A stretch of DNA of 64,000 nt, from contig CM055311.2 of assembly GCA_029255685.2 (NCBI GenBank), positions 3,148,269 through 3,212,268 of the forward strand. The letters are read 5' to 3'. The first letter of the stretch is position 1. The number at the start of each line of letters is the position of its first letter. The stretch comes from Silene conica. Taxonomy: Eukaryota; Streptophyta; Magnoliopsida; Caryophyllales; Caryophyllaceae. The notes under the pieces are model-generated. The model was not told the origin of the DNA and searched no databases. It worked only from the letters and a program-made list of their open reading frames with translations. The translations under genes were made by a program, and so were the position numbers. Shown one piece after another: positions 35,150 through 45,040 of this stretch.

Positions 35150-35157
35150 TATAAATA
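35150..35157 (+). promoter_or_regulatory. LTR TATA box
   Basis: TATAAATA on the plus strand, with about 300 bp of LTR downstream for R and U5. The copy in the 3' LTR lies at 44714-44721. Confidence 0.7.
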
Positions 35158-35459
35158 TGTAAACATTGTGCATAGAACATTCATTCATTATCTTACCTAG
35201 CACATATACAACACTAAGAAACAGCTAAACACTTGTACTCACAGCCACTCTCTGAAAGATAATTCTAGTAGAAACTTGGAGGAAACATCCCTCCCGCAGT
35301 TTTCCCCGAGAGGTTTCTGCGTGATCAATTCTCTTCTCCATTACACTTCTTCTTCTTACTTAGCAAACACATTTAATTCGTCTATTCAATTGTAACCTTG
35401 GCTTGAAATCATTATAACCTCATAGAAACTACCTTAGGTAAATTTTGACCTAAACATTT

Positions 35460-35477
35460 TGGCGCCCACCGTGGGGC
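35460..35477 (+). other. Primer-binding site of the Tat element
   Basis: TGGCGCCCACCGTGGGGC lies 3 nt after the 5' LTR, the PBS form usual in Tat-lineage elements. I do not assign the primer tRNA. Confidence 0.75.
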
Positions 35478-35525
35478 TATAGTGATTATTCAACCAAAAA
35501 ACATCAAATCCTAAAACCCTCAAAA

Positions 35526-38087
35526 ATGACAAACCCAACTCCTCAAGCAACCTCGCAACCCATCCCGGTGGCAACAGAAACCCACAGTGGTCAGTGCTCC
35601 TCCAAATCCACTGCGGTCAGCGCTCCTCCAGTAGTTAGCGCTCCTCCAGTAGTCAGCGCTCCTCCAGCGGTCAGCACCCCCCTCGCTGTTAGCACTCCTC
35701 AGGCGCAATCAGGCGTCACCAACAGCGGCGCAGCGGCCAGCTCAGGCCCGGCGGGTGCTCCCACCCCAGACATGTGGAAGACGATGATGGAAGGGATATT
35801 CACCCTCCACCAGGCAGTCGACAACCTGAGGAAGGACAATCAGGAACTCAGAAAGTTAGCAACGGCTCAGAATCTACCTCCTCGCGCCAGCAGAAATCCA
35901 GGCGCAGAGCCAGGAATCCCAAGACCCCCAGAGAGCAGGGCGATTCCCAGCGAGATAGTCACCAGACTGGACCTCTCCGAGGTCGCACCTCCAGGAAGAA
36001 TCACTCCGACAGGCTTGGGTTACCTCTCCATCAACCTAGATTCGCCGCCACCTCAAACGAGGGCCCCAGGTAACGAATCTGTAAGGCCACCTATTATCAC
36101 TAACCAACATGGTAATGCAGGACCTTTTTTCACCCCGACCTCAGTCTGGGCACAAGGGGAAGGGTCATCAGCAAGGCAACCACCTCCGCTGGGGGCTGGC
36201 CCATCGGGATATCCCATCCAGCAGACGCCGTCAATAGTGCACACCGTGCCAATGAATCATCAGGCACTCTGCCAGCCCATGGTCGGCCAGACACCAGGAG
36301 CACCAGGGTACGCACCACTCACCCATACCACCCCTTGGAATTTCGCTAACCCTCTTGCAGGACAGAATCCATGGGAGCACCAGTACAGGGAGCTGTGGGA
36401 TTTAGTCAGCCGCATCCCAGGAATGCCAAGGCCCCTGGAGAAAGCGGCCCCAGACAGCTACGCAGACTCACCATTCACCCACAATATCGTCTCAGTAGAT
36501 GTACCCAAGGGATTCACTCCGCCAAACATGACCAGCTACGATGGAACAGCTGACCCGATAGACCACATCAACCAATATAAGCAGAAAATGATGGTGGTCA
36601 CGGCCTCAGGCTCCCTGAAAGAGGCATGTATGTGTAAAGGATTCGGGTCCACTCTCTCAGGAGCCGCCCTTCAATGGTTTGTCACTCTGCCCAACTCCAG
36701 CATGTCCAGCTTTGCAGATCTGGTGAACGCGTTCAACCAGCAGTTCGCCAGCAGTAGGAGGCCAGAGAAGCAGAGCAGCGACCTCTACGAGATCCAGCAA
36801 GGCGATGCAGAATCCACCAGAGACTACCTGGCCAGATTCAACAAGGAAATGGTGTCCATTCCCCATTGCGAGGAGAAAGCCGCCATCCACGCCTTTCGCT
36901 GGGGGCTACCCCAGGCCTCCGACCTATACAAAGAGCTCACCAAATGGCCATGCACAGCCTACGCTCAGGTCCAGCAAAAGGCGTTGGATGCCATCCGACT
37001 GGAAGAGGATGCAGGGCCCAGGAGGATCAGTTGCGGCTCCGCATCCACCAGCAGGAAGGCACCAGCAGCAGACAGACAGGAGAAATCCAAACCCTACAAC
37101 AGGCCGGTGCATAAAGTTTCTGGGGGAAAAAACTGGAAGAATGACCCAAATCTGCCGCCAAAGGTACAAGAGTACGGTTTCACTGTTAATCTTGCAGGAC
37201 TAATCAAAGCACTAAAGGAGTTGGGAGAAAAGGTGAAATGGCCCAAGAAGCGGGCAGAAGAAAGAAGCAAGGACGGAAGGGACACCAACCTAAGGTGTGA
37301 CTTCCACAACGAAGATATCGGGCATACAACAGAAGATTGCATCACCCTCAGGAAAGAAGTCCGGTATCAGTACGAGCAAGGTAATCTGAACCACATCTTG
37401 CCAAAAGGAACCAAGGTGAACGCGACTCGCCAGGTAGCGCCCTCTAGTCCCCCTCTTTGCACTAGAACTATTAATGTGATAACAGGGGGCTCGGAGCTGT
37501 GCGGACTTACCTATTCCGCAGCCAAGAGGCACGCCACCCGAGTTAAAGGAGACAAGCCAGAATCCTCGTGCAGGATCAGCGCCCAGGATCTACCGGTCGT
37601 CAGCTTCGACGAAACGGATGCAGAAGAGGGTGCTGAATATCATGATGACGCCCTGATCATCACCCTGTCCATAGGGAACTGCCGGGTAAGGAAGATCCTG
37701 GTGGACACGGGGAGTTCAGTTAATATCATCATGCTAGAGACGCTGAAAAGTATGGGATTTGGGGAAGCAGACCTAGTCAGAAAGGCGGTTCCACTGGTAG
37801 GATTCAGCGGAGAAACGAAGCATTCACTCGGAGAGATCATGATCCCGACCTACGCCGGAGGAATCAACAAGCAGGTGAGGTACCTGGTGATTGACGGTCC
37901 CTCCACCTACAACGTCATCCTGGGCAGGCCGTGGATACATGATATGAAAGCCATCCCATCATCATACCACCAGTGCCTCAAATTCCCTACACCGTGGGGA
38001 GTCCAGACCATAAGAGGAAACCAGGAAGAAGCCAGGAGCTGTTACAAGGTGGCACTCAAGCCTACAGCCACTCCTCCCCCAGCATAG
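35526..38087 (+). CDS. gag-pro: Gag-protease polyprotein of the Tat element
   Basis: 853 codons. The N-terminal 80 residues are Pro/Ser-rich with repeated SAPPVV/SAPPAV/STP units. The retrotransposon gag capsid core lies at about residues 335-500 (SYDGTADPIDHINQYKQKM and ALQWFVTLP motifs). A zinc-knuckle-like CDFHNEDIGHTTEDC (C-x2-H-x5-H-x4-C) lies at about 590-605. The aspartic protease is C-terminal: LVDTGSSVNII at about 725 and VILGRPWIHD at about 798. The product forms virus-like particles and the protease cleaves the polyprotein. The ATG is the first in the internal region, about 70 nt after the LTR. The frame ends at UAG 38085-38087. The pol frame continues in the same frame, so Gag-Pol is likely made by readthrough. 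Confidence 0.92.
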   Translation: MTNPTPQATSQPIPVATETHSGQCSSKSTAVSAPPVVSAPPVVSAPPAVSTPLAVSTPQAQSGVTNSGAAASSGPAGAPTPDMWKTMMEGIFTLHQAVDNLRKDNQELRKLATAQNLPPRASRNPGAEPGIPRPPESRAIPSEIVTRLDLSEVAPPGRITPTGLGYLSINLDSPPPQTRAPGNESVRPPIITNQHGNAGPFFTPTSVWAQGEGSSARQPPPLGAGPSGYPIQQTPSIVHTVPMNHQALCQPMVGQTPGAPGYAPLTHTTPWNFANPLAGQNPWEHQYRELWDLVSRIPGMPRPLEKAAPDSYADSPFTHNIVSVDVPKGFTPPNMTSYDGTADPIDHINQYKQKMMVVTASGSLKEACMCKGFGSTLSGAALQWFVTLPNSSMSSFADLVNAFNQQFASSRRPEKQSSDLYEIQQGDAESTRDYLARFNKEMVSIPHCEEKAAIHAFRWGLPQASDLYKELTKWPCTAYAQVQQKALDAIRLEEDAGPRRISCGSASTSRKAPAADRQEKSKPYNRPVHKVSGGKNWKNDPNLPPKVQEYGFTVNLAGLIKALKELGEKVKWPKKRAEERSKDGRDTNLRCDFHNEDIGHTTEDCITLRKEVRYQYEQGNLNHILPKGTKVNATRQVAPSSPPLCTRTINVITGGSELCGLTYSAAKRHATRVKGDKPESSCRISAQDLPVVSFDETDAEEGAEYHDDALIITLSIGNCRVRKILVDTGSSVNIIMLETLKSMGFGEADLVRKAVPLVGFSGETKHSLGEIMIPTYAGGINKQVRYLVIDGPSTYNVILGRPWIHDMKAIPSSYHQCLKFPTPWGVQTIRGNQEEARSCYKVALKPTATPPPA

Positions 38088-38093
38088 CAATCA
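38085..38093 (+). promoter_or_regulatory. Probable stop-codon readthrough site between gag-pro and pol
   Basis: The stop and following bases read UAG CAA UCA. This fits the UAG-CAR-YYA context known to drive readthrough in tobacco mosaic virus and related RNAs. The pol ORF is in the same frame, with 16 further sense codons before its first Met, so no frameshift is needed. Confidence 0.7.
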
Positions 38094-41000
38094 CAGGCAA
38101 AGCAGGTCGGGGGAACCTACGAAGAGCCTCCCCAAGTGGAGGTAGAGAAAATTCCCCTGGACCCGCTGCACCCAGAGAGAAAGGTACTGGTGGGAGCAGA
38201 GTGCACAGGTACCGTTCGCTCAGAACTATTAAATTTGTTAAAAGCTAACATCGACTGCTTTGCATGGTCCCACGAGGACATGGTGGGGATAGACCCAAGT
38301 GTAATTTCACACAGGTTGAGTGTAAGCCCCGGCTACAAGCCGGTCCAGCAAAAGAGAAGAAAGTTTGCCGCAGAAAGAAACCAGGTGATAAACCAGGAGG
38401 TGGACGACCTCCTGGCCGCAGGAAAGATAAGGGAAGTAACCTACCCGGAATGGCTATCCAACGTGGTGGTGGTCCCCAAAAAGAACGGAAAGTGGAGGGT
38501 GTGTGTGGACTTCACCGACCTCAACAAGGCGTGCCCTAAAGACCCGTTCCCCCTACCGCACATAGATGCAATGGTGGATGCAACCGCAGGCCATGAAATG
38601 CTCACATTCCTGGACGCCTGGAGCGGATACAACCAGATCAAAATGCATCCGGAAGACCAAGAAAAGACGGCATTCAGGTCTGAAAGAGGTATCTACTGTT
38701 ATAACGTTATGCCATTCGGTTTAAAAAATGCAGGATCCACATATCAAAGGCTGGTGAACATGATGTTCAAAGAGCAAATTGGCAAAACCATGGAAGTCTA
38801 CATAGACGACATGGTTGTCAAGTCCAAAGCAGCCAGCCAACACACCCAGCATCTAGAAGAAACCTTCAGCATCCTGAGGAAGTACCAGATGAAGCTGAAT
38901 CCCTCCAAATGCACGTTCGGAGTCTCCAGCGGGAAGTTCCTGGGGTATATGGTCACGCAAAGGGGAATCGAGGCAAGCAGTGAGCAGATCAAAGCGCTCC
39001 TGCAACTAGAGTCCCCCCAGAAGCCAAAAGATGTGCAGAAATTGACCGGCAGGGTGGCAGCCTTGAATAGGTTCATCTCCAGATCTTCCGACAGATGCCG
39101 ATTATTTTATGACATACTACGGAAAAGCAAGAGATTTGAGTGGACAGAGGAACACGAGCAGGCGTTCACAGAGCTGAAGAAGTACCTCAGCTCCCCACCA
39201 CTCCTATCCAAACCAGAGCAGGGGGAGCCGCTGTACTTATACCTATCAGTAACCGAAGTGGCAGTAAGTGCGGTACTGGTGCGAGAACACGAAGGGACCC
39301 AGCATCCAGTCTACTACATCAGTAAGTCTCTGCTACCTGCAGAGACCAGGTACACCGCTCCTGAAAAACTCGTCCTTGCTTTAGTTACAGCCTCGTACAA
39401 ACTGAGACCTTACTTCGAGTCTCACTCTATATCCGTCTTAACTAGCTACCCCCTGAGACCCATATTGAGTAAACCAGAACTTTCTGGAAGAATGTCTAAA
39501 TGGTCAGTCCACCTGAGCGGCTACGACCTAAAATTTGAAACAAGAACCGCGATAAAATCGCAAGCCCTTGCAGACTTTGTCTCTGATTTCAGCCCAGGTA
39601 TGGAAAAGGAAGCAACCAAAGAAATCCTGCCCCCAGAAATGGACTCTGAGGAAAATTGCTGGACGCTGCATGTAGATGGAGCCTCCAACAGCAGAGGAGC
39701 GGGGGTAGGAATGGTACTCAGATCCCCTCAGGGAGATATGATCGTGCAGGCAGTACGATGCGAGTTTCCAGCAACCAACAATGTAGCAGAATACGAGGCC
39801 TTGATCCAGGGACTCCAACTGGCCCTGGATCTCAAAGTCAGATACCTGCAGGCGTTCAGTGACTCGCAGCTCATAGTAAATCATATCAACGGTGAGTACG
39901 AAGCCAAAGACCCCAGGATGGCAGCATACCTGGAAGTAGTCAAAGACAGACAGGCAAGGTTCATTACCTTCAAAATAGAGCAAATCCCCAGGGAGCAGAA
40001 CGCAGAAGCAGACGCGCTGGCTAACCTGGGGGCAACATTCAAGCCCGGAGACATCTCCTCAATCCCCATCACCCACGTGCTGGAACCCTCAACTTCCCAG
40101 GAAGACCGAGAAGTTGAAAACTCCAGCACCCAATGGGAAGCAGGATTAGGCGTCCTCAGCAACACCGCGGAGCAGCCAGAGGATTGGAGGTCACCCTACC
40201 AGAAATGGCTGACAGACGGAACCCTACCGGCTGACAAAAAAGAGGTAAGGGGATTCAAAATGAAAGCTTCCAGATTCATACTAATAGATGGTGTGCTGTT
40301 CAGGAAATCGCTCGCAGGACCCTACCTCAGGTGTCTGGGCGGCAAAGAGGCACAGACAGTCTTGCACGATCTCCACAGCGGAGACTGCGGAAATCATGCA
40401 GGGGGCAAGAGCTTATCCAACAAAGCAATCAGAATGGGATACTTCTGGCCGACGATACGAAGAGATGCCGTAGAACTGGCCAAGAAATGCGAAGCCTGCC
40501 AGAAACACGCCCCGGTCACGCATCAGCCCGCTGAACCTCTGCACCCGATCATATCGCCATGGCCGTTCATGAAATGGGGAATGGACATAGTAGGACCACT
40601 GCCCAGAGCACCTGGGAACAGAACCTACATGCTCGCACTAACAGACTACTTCTCCAAATGGATAGAAGCAGAAGCCTTCCCCCAGATCACAGAAAATCAG
40701 GAAATATCTTTCCTTAAACGAAACATAATCTGCAGATTCGGTATACCCTCTGAAATAGTATGTGACAACGGCTCACAGTTCATATCTAACAAAACCGAAG
40801 CATTTTGTGCTAGTTGGAATATCACCCTACTAAAAGCTGCCCCCAGGTACCCCCAGACGAATGGCCAGGCAGAATCCAGCAACAGGATAGTCATGGATAA
40901 CATGAAAAGAAGACTGGAGGAAGCTGGAGGAAAGTGGGCAGACGAGTTGCCCTTAGTTCTCTGGTCTGACAGGACCACCCCAAAGACAGCAACGGGCCAA

Positions 41001-41420
41001 ACCCCATTCAGCCTAGTGTTCGGAGCAGAAGCTGTCATCCCAGCAGAGGTAAAAGTACCAACACAAAGGTACGGCTGCCTAACAGAAGAGCGCAATCAGA
41101 CAGAAATGGCCAGCAGCCTGGACACGATAGATGAGCTCAGAACCAGCGCTGCCATCAGAATGGCCGCCTACAAACAAATGGTGGCAAGGAGTTACAACAA
41201 GAATGTGAAGATCAGGACCCTCCAGGTAGGAGACCTAGTCCTCAGAAAAGTATTCCAGAATACAAAGAATACAAGTGCCGGAAAGTTTGCCTACAATTGG
41301 GAGGGGCCCTACCAGGTGGAAAGTACAACGGGAAGTGGGTCCTACAGGCTGATGGATATGGAAGGGAAAATGGTGCCCAGACCCTGGAATATCCTTCACC
41401 TAAAGAAGTATCACGTGTAA
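38088..41420 (+). CDS. pol: Pol of the Tat element: RT, RNase H, archaeal-type RNase H, integrase
   Basis: Open from the codon after the gag stop to 41420; its first Met is at 38136. Positions are counted from that Met. RT: VPKKNGKWRVCVDFTDLN at about 108 and the active site YIDDMVVKS at about 222. The original RNase H (about 365-485) starts YLYLSVTEVAVSAVLV, where the usual first Asp is missing, so it is probably inactive. A second, archaeal-type RNase H (about 508-640) has VDGAS, AEYEAL, SDSQL and EADALA with acidic residues intact. Integrase: zinc-binding H-x-H...CEACQ (about 744-790), then MDIVGPLP with the first Asp (about 813), DNGSQF (about 876) and the Glu region PQTNGQAES. It copies the RNA and inserts the cDNA. 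No frame damage is seen. It is probably translated only as a Gag-Pol fusion. Confidence 0.92.
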   Translation, partial: QSQAKQVGGTYEEPPQVEVEKIPLDPLHPERKVLVGAECTGTVRSELLNLLKANIDCFAWSHEDMVGIDPSVISHRLSVSPGYKPVQQKRRKFAAERNQVINQEVDDLLAAGKIREVTYPEWLSNVVVVPKKNGKWRVCVDFTDLNKACPKDPFPLPHIDAMVDATAGHEMLTFLDAWSGYNQIKMHPEDQEKTAFRSERGIYCYNVMPFGLKNAGSTYQRLVNMMFKEQIGKTMEVYIDDMVVKSKAASQHTQHLEETFSILRKYQMKLNPSKCTFGVSSGKFLGYMVTQRGIEASSEQIKALLQLESPQKPKDVQKLTGRVAALNRFISRSSDRCRLFYDILRKSKRFEWTEEHEQAFTELKKYLSSPPLLSKPEQGEPLYLYLSVTEVAVSAVLVREHEGTQHPVYYISKSLLPAETRYTAPEKLVLALVTASYKLRPYFESHSISVLTSYPLRPILSKPELSGRMSKWSVHLSGYDLKFETRTAIKSQALADFVSDFSPGMEKEATKEILPPEMDSEENCWTLHVDGASNSRGAGVGMVLRSPQGDMIVQAVRCEFPATNNVAEYEALIQGLQLALDLKVRYLQAFSDSQLIVNHINGEYEAKDPRMAAYLEVVKDRQARFITFKIEQIPREQNAEADALANLGATFKPGDISSIPITHVLEPSTSQEDREVENSSTQWEAGLGVLSNTAEQPEDWRSPYQKWLTDGTLPADKKEVRGFKMKASRFILIDGVLFRKSLAGPYLRCLGGKEAQTVLHDLHSGDCGNHAGGKSLSNKAIRMGYFWPTIRRDAVELAKKCEACQKHAPVTHQPAEPLHPIISPWPFMKWGMDIVGPLPRAPGNRTYMLALTDYFSKWIEAEAFPQITENQEISFLKRNIICRFGIPSEIVCDNGSQFISNKTEAFCASWNITLLKAAPRYPQTNGQAESSNRIVMDNMKRRLEEAGGKWADELPLVLWSDRTTPKTATGQTPFSLVFGAEAVIPAEVKVPTQRYGCLTEERNQTEMASSLDTIDELRTSAAIRMAAYKQMVARSYNKNVKIRTLQVGDLVLRKVFQNTKNTSAGKFAYNWEGPYQVESTTGSGSYRLMDMEGKMVPRPWNILHLKKYHV

Positions 41421-41818
41421 GGGAGCAGACTGGGATGTTCTTTCAGAGTCCGCGCCCAGAATCTACATCCTAATCCTAGGGTATTTACTTACTTATTCTA
41501 TGTTTAAACATTTCGTACTTTAAGTCATACCCCAATGTATCACCCCCAGGATCCAGCCATCCTGAGGGAATTATTCGAAAAACAGAAACAATTTGGCGAT
41601 CAATGAGAATATATTCGAGGTATTTTTTATCATGAATACTTGCAGAATGCTATCACTCAAAAACCTGAGTCAAGTCACACTCAAAAAACGAAACATTGCG
41701 TGAGTACGGCAAAGTACAAGCAACTGGGACACTGTCGCCCACGATACCTAGCACTCACGAAAGCCTGGCAGCCTCTGACTGAGATGGGTATACCCTGAAG
41801 CCAGCACCCACACATGGC

Positions 41819-41819
<1 letters not shown>

Positions 41820-41849
<30 letters not shown>
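41820..41849 (+). repeat. Poly(A) tract in the 3' region of the Tat element
   Basis: About 29-30 A in a row between pol and the antisense gene. On the other strand this is a T-run downstream of the antisense gene's stop. It is not a retroposon tail, since no element ends here. Confidence 0.8.
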
Positions 41850-41853
<4 letters not shown>

Positions 41854-42115
41854 CGAGCATGCATAAACAGAAAATAAAAAGAGAAACACGCAGAGCATAA
41901 AAAGCGCCCACAGACGCATACTTAAAAAGGCAGCACAAACGGCTGCCAGAAATCCCTGGGATCACCCAGGAAGGAGTTCAAAGTACCAAAGAAAAACAAA
42001 AGCAAATAAAGGCCCGCCACGCAGGGCCCAGGGCACAGAATATTCAGGGCACTAGCCCAGCCAACAAAACGAGCAACAAAACAACTAAATCAGGATGCCA
42101 CAAAGGGCGCAGAAA

Positions 42116-44000
42116 CTAAGCATCAGGAGCCTCCCTTTCGACCTGCTCACCACCAGAGTGCCGAGTGGAAGAGGAACCCGCCTCCGCAGCAACATCAACA
42201 AGCTGATCCTGAAAGACGCGGACCGGAACAGGGGATCCTGGAGGGGCGCTCTGAACCTCAGGAGAGCCGGAAATTGGAGAGCGGAGGGATCCATCGGGGT
42301 TAAGATCAGAAAAGTCCGGCAGCGCAGGAGGCACCGGAAACATCTGCTCCATGAGTTTCCTCTCATCCTCCAAGCTCCAGGCAGTATGCTCCCCCTTCCC
42401 AAACTCTTCCATGCAGGATATTCTCGCCTCCAGGGCGGAGAAGGTAGTCATATTATACAACAGCTGGGACAACTTCTTCTTCTTGGTCACCACGGCTCTC
42501 AACCGCGCGCCCTGCTCCGCCAAGGCCTGGTCCCTCTCCCTGCGCAACTCAGCAAGTTCTTCTGCTCTCTTCCTACCCTGCTCCTCAAGGGCATCCTCAA
42601 GCTCCTTCACCCTCGCCTGGCAGCGGGCCAAATCCTCTGCCTTCTTCCTGCTGAGCCCCCTCTCGGCGTCCAGCCCGGTCTCAGCCTCTCGAAGTGCAAC
42701 CTCGGTCTCGCTGCACCCCATCAGCACCTTCTGGAAGCCCTGAAAAGGGAGCCCAGGAAAGGCTTCAGCCAACCAAAACGGAAGCACAAACGAACGGAGG
42801 GGAAGGAAAGAAACTTACCGAGAAGATGTCCTCCGCAGCCTGACGCCACAGTGGCATCAAAGGTTGGCCCGTCAACGCTGCCTTAGAACCTGGAGTCAGC
42901 AGGCGACCCATAGCAGGCCAAGGATCCTCCTCCAGTTTGCAGCTAAAGCCCTCTGGTAGGCGGATGATGTCCTCACTTAGGTCCTCAATGATAGGGGCGG
43001 CAGATTTCTTGGCCAAAGCAGTAGAAGTGGAAGCTCTGTGGCGTGTCCTGGAGGATACGGCTGGAGGAGGAGGACCAAAAGGGGTAACGGAGGGAGATGA
43101 CTCAGCAGGGGCGCACACAGCGGCCTTCTTCGGAACAGGCAGGGATTCTCCGGGCTCCAACTTCCTTTTGGATAAAGGCTTAACCGATGAAACTAGCATC
43201 ATTTTCCTACGTTCGGCCAGCAGCTCCGTGGGCGTTTTCTTGGTCTGGTTCGAACTGGTAGACATTTCTGCGGGCTCTTCTTGGCTGAACAGGGTGTTGA
43301 AACTACGGGCGTCGACGTCTAGCCCAAATAACTTGTTGTAAATCTCAGTGGGGTCGGCTGAAGGAGTTAATTCTTTCACGCCTGCATGAAAAAAGGCGTA
43401 AGGGTGTGAGTGGCAACGAGAACGGAAAAACAAAAAAGAGCACACAGTACCTTTACTATTTGTGATGGGGGCCTGGAAGATGTACTCAGCAGGCGCCGGG
43501 AGCGAGTCCACTCGTACGAAGACGAACTGGGTGGACCAACCGGCGTCCTTAGCCTTTTTCGGAAGAATAATAGGAAGGTCAATCTTGGAGTGGGCCCGAA
43601 GGGTAAATTGGGCGTCACCCAAGCTCCTGACCGCGTAAAAATGGGCTAAATCCCCTAAGGAGATGTCGATGGAATAGCGGTTGCTCAATTCAGACAAAGA
43701 AAGGAGAATCCTCCAGGCATGGGGATTTAACTGCCAAAGTGGAAGCTTCGAGTGCCGAAGAAATTCTTGCACCAGAGGGGGGAATGGGAAAGACAAGCCC
43801 AAGGAAAAGGGGTACAAATAAAAAGTGGTCCACCCTGGGCAATGCGCATCAGGAAACTGCCCAGGGCGGGGAACAATCATATCAGCCTCCTTAAAAGGAA
43901 AAAAGTCCGCAACCACTGAAGGATCTAACAAAGCAAAACACGAGTCGACACGGTACTTGCTAGCCAGTAGGGGACGCGCAGAAAAGGTGTTCGCGGCCAT
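42116..44000 (-). CDS. Antisense three-exon gene in the Tat element (gypsy-type transposon protein)
   Basis: Read on the minus strand: exon 1 44000-43451, intron 43450-43382 (69 bp), exon 2 43381-42819, intron 42818-42740 (79 bp), exon 3 42739-42116. The junctions are AAAG/GTACTG to CATGCAG/GCGTG, and TCTCG/GTAAGT to TTTTCAG/GGCTT. The splice keeps frame and gives about 578 residues. The N-terminal 180 residues (WTTFYLYPFSLGLSFPFPPL, then FLRHSKLPLWQLNPHAWRIL) match the putative gypsy-type transposon / Transposase_28 domain type found with plant Tat elements. The middle is Ser/Pro-rich. The C-terminal third (KKAEDLARCQARVKELEDAL) is a coiled coil. Function is unknown. Intron 1 has no stop and is a multiple of three, so an unspliced form with 23 extra residues is possible. 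Confidence 0.65.
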
Positions 44001-44159
44001 TAAAGATGTTGAAGAAAAAGTCGCGAAAAGAATGGTACCTTGGTAAAAAGAGAAGCAGTGACGGTTGGAAGAATCGGAAGTTGAAAGAATTAAGAAAGAG
44101 AAAGGGGAAGAGTAGATGGTAGAAAAGTAAATGGTAAAAGTAAAGAGGGTAAAGGGAGG

Positions 44160-44167
44160 TTTAAATA
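44160..44167 (-). promoter_or_regulatory. Candidate TATA box of the antisense gene
   Basis: On the minus strand CCCTATTTAAACC lies about 160 bp upstream of the ATG at 44000, inside the element and before the 3' LTR. It is the best TATA-like match there. Confidence 0.35.
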
Positions 44168-44370
44168 GGGGAGGTAAGTTTGAAATTTGAAGTTAATGGT
44201 GGACAGCTGGCGGGTGGTTAACATGCAATAAAGAGGGCATTTGTTGGAACTGACGCACGTCATATCAAAGACTCCTCAACTGCTGAACCTGCGCAGCATT
44301 TCTGAAGGAAGTCCGCATCGAAGCCCTGGACGCAACTTCTGCAGGAGTTCTTGCAGAAACATATTTCTAC

Positions 44371-44386
44371 AAGAACTGGGGGCTAA
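44371..44386 (+). other. Polypurine-rich tract of the Tat element
   Basis: AAGAACTGGGGGCTAA directly precedes the 3' LTR, where plus-strand DNA priming would start. Confidence 0.65.
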
Positions 44387-45020
44387 TGTTATACCCTAAA
44401 AATCACCATTTTTATAGGTCAACACATGGCACTATTTGATTGGAGGAAAAGCATGCATTGGATACCAAAGTCAATAAAGCAAAGGAGGTAGTAAGTCAAT
44501 ACAAAAAGAAGATTGTAAAGGAAGGAAGAGGACGGCAGGAACGAGAAGGAAGAAAAGTCCAAAGGAAGCGGAACTCGAGATTGCCTGAAATGGCCACACA
44601 GCCAGCCTCCATCAGATAAAGCGAGTAGAAGAAAGAAGCCCGAAATAGGCAAGAAGGGAAGAAAGATCCGTTGGATTAGACCTTAATCCAACGGTCAAGA
44701 GCTATAAGACTCGTATAAATATGTAAACATTGTGCATAGAACATTCATTCATTATCTTACCTAGCACATATACAACACTAAGAAACAGCTAAACACTTGT
44801 ACTCACAGCCACTCTCTGAAAGATAATTCTAGTAGAAACTTGGAGGAAACATCCCTCCCGCAGTTTTCCCCGAGAGGTTTCTGCGTGATCAATTCTCTTC
44901 TCCATTACACTTCTTCTTCTTACTTAGCAAACACATTTAATTCGTCTATTCAATTGTAACCTTGGCTTGAAATCATTATAACCTCATAGAAACTACCTTA
45001 GGTAAATTTTGACCTAAACA
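44387..45020 (+). mobile_element. 3' LTR of the Tat element
   Basis: 634 bp, same sequence as the 5' LTR by eye, offset 9564. It is followed by the TSD TTAAT. Confidence 0.93.
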
Positions 45021-45040
45021 TTAATAACGAAATTAGAAGG

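Larger units (their letters stand above)
34823..35456 (+). mobile_element. 5' LTR of the Tat element
   Basis: It starts TGTTATACCCTAAAAATC and ends TTTTGACCTAAACA. It holds a perfect 11-bp inverted repeat at 35104-35130 and a TATA box at 35150-35157. A 77-codon minus-strand frame occurs in both LTRs but has no recognised domain. Confidence 0.93.
34823..45020 (+). mobile_element. Complete Ty3/gypsy element, Tat lineage, 10.2 kb
   Basis: Two 634-bp LTRs (34823-35456 and 44387-45020) read the same throughout. The flanks are TTAAT on both sides (34818-34822 and 45021-45025). In order it holds a PBS, gag-protease ORF, UAG readthrough site, pol ORF (RT, degenerate RNase H, second RNase H, integrase), an A-rich tract, an antisense spliced gene, and a purine tract. 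The second (archaeal-type) RNase H and the long 3' region with an antisense gene are hallmarks of the Tat/Retand/Ogre group. Matching LTRs, a perfect TSD and open frames point to a very recent insertion and probable competence. Confidence 0.93.

Noticed and set aside
38136..38138. Independent start codon for pol at the first Met
   Set aside because: The frame is already open from the codon after the gag stop, and no promoter or internal initiation signal is visible. Readthrough explains the layout better.
39528..39983. 151-codon minus-strand frame opposite pol
   Set aside because: It is antisense to the conserved RNase H region and has no domain; it is a shadow of a constrained coding sequence.
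41681..41965. 94-codon minus-strand frame with a poly-Phe run
   Set aside because: It is produced by the poly(A) tract on the opposite strand.
43382..43450. Reading the antisense gene's first intron as coding
   Set aside because: It is open and a multiple of three, but it has GT-AG ends, a pyrimidine-rich 3' part and an aromatic/Cys-rich translation unlike the flanks. Retention remains possible.
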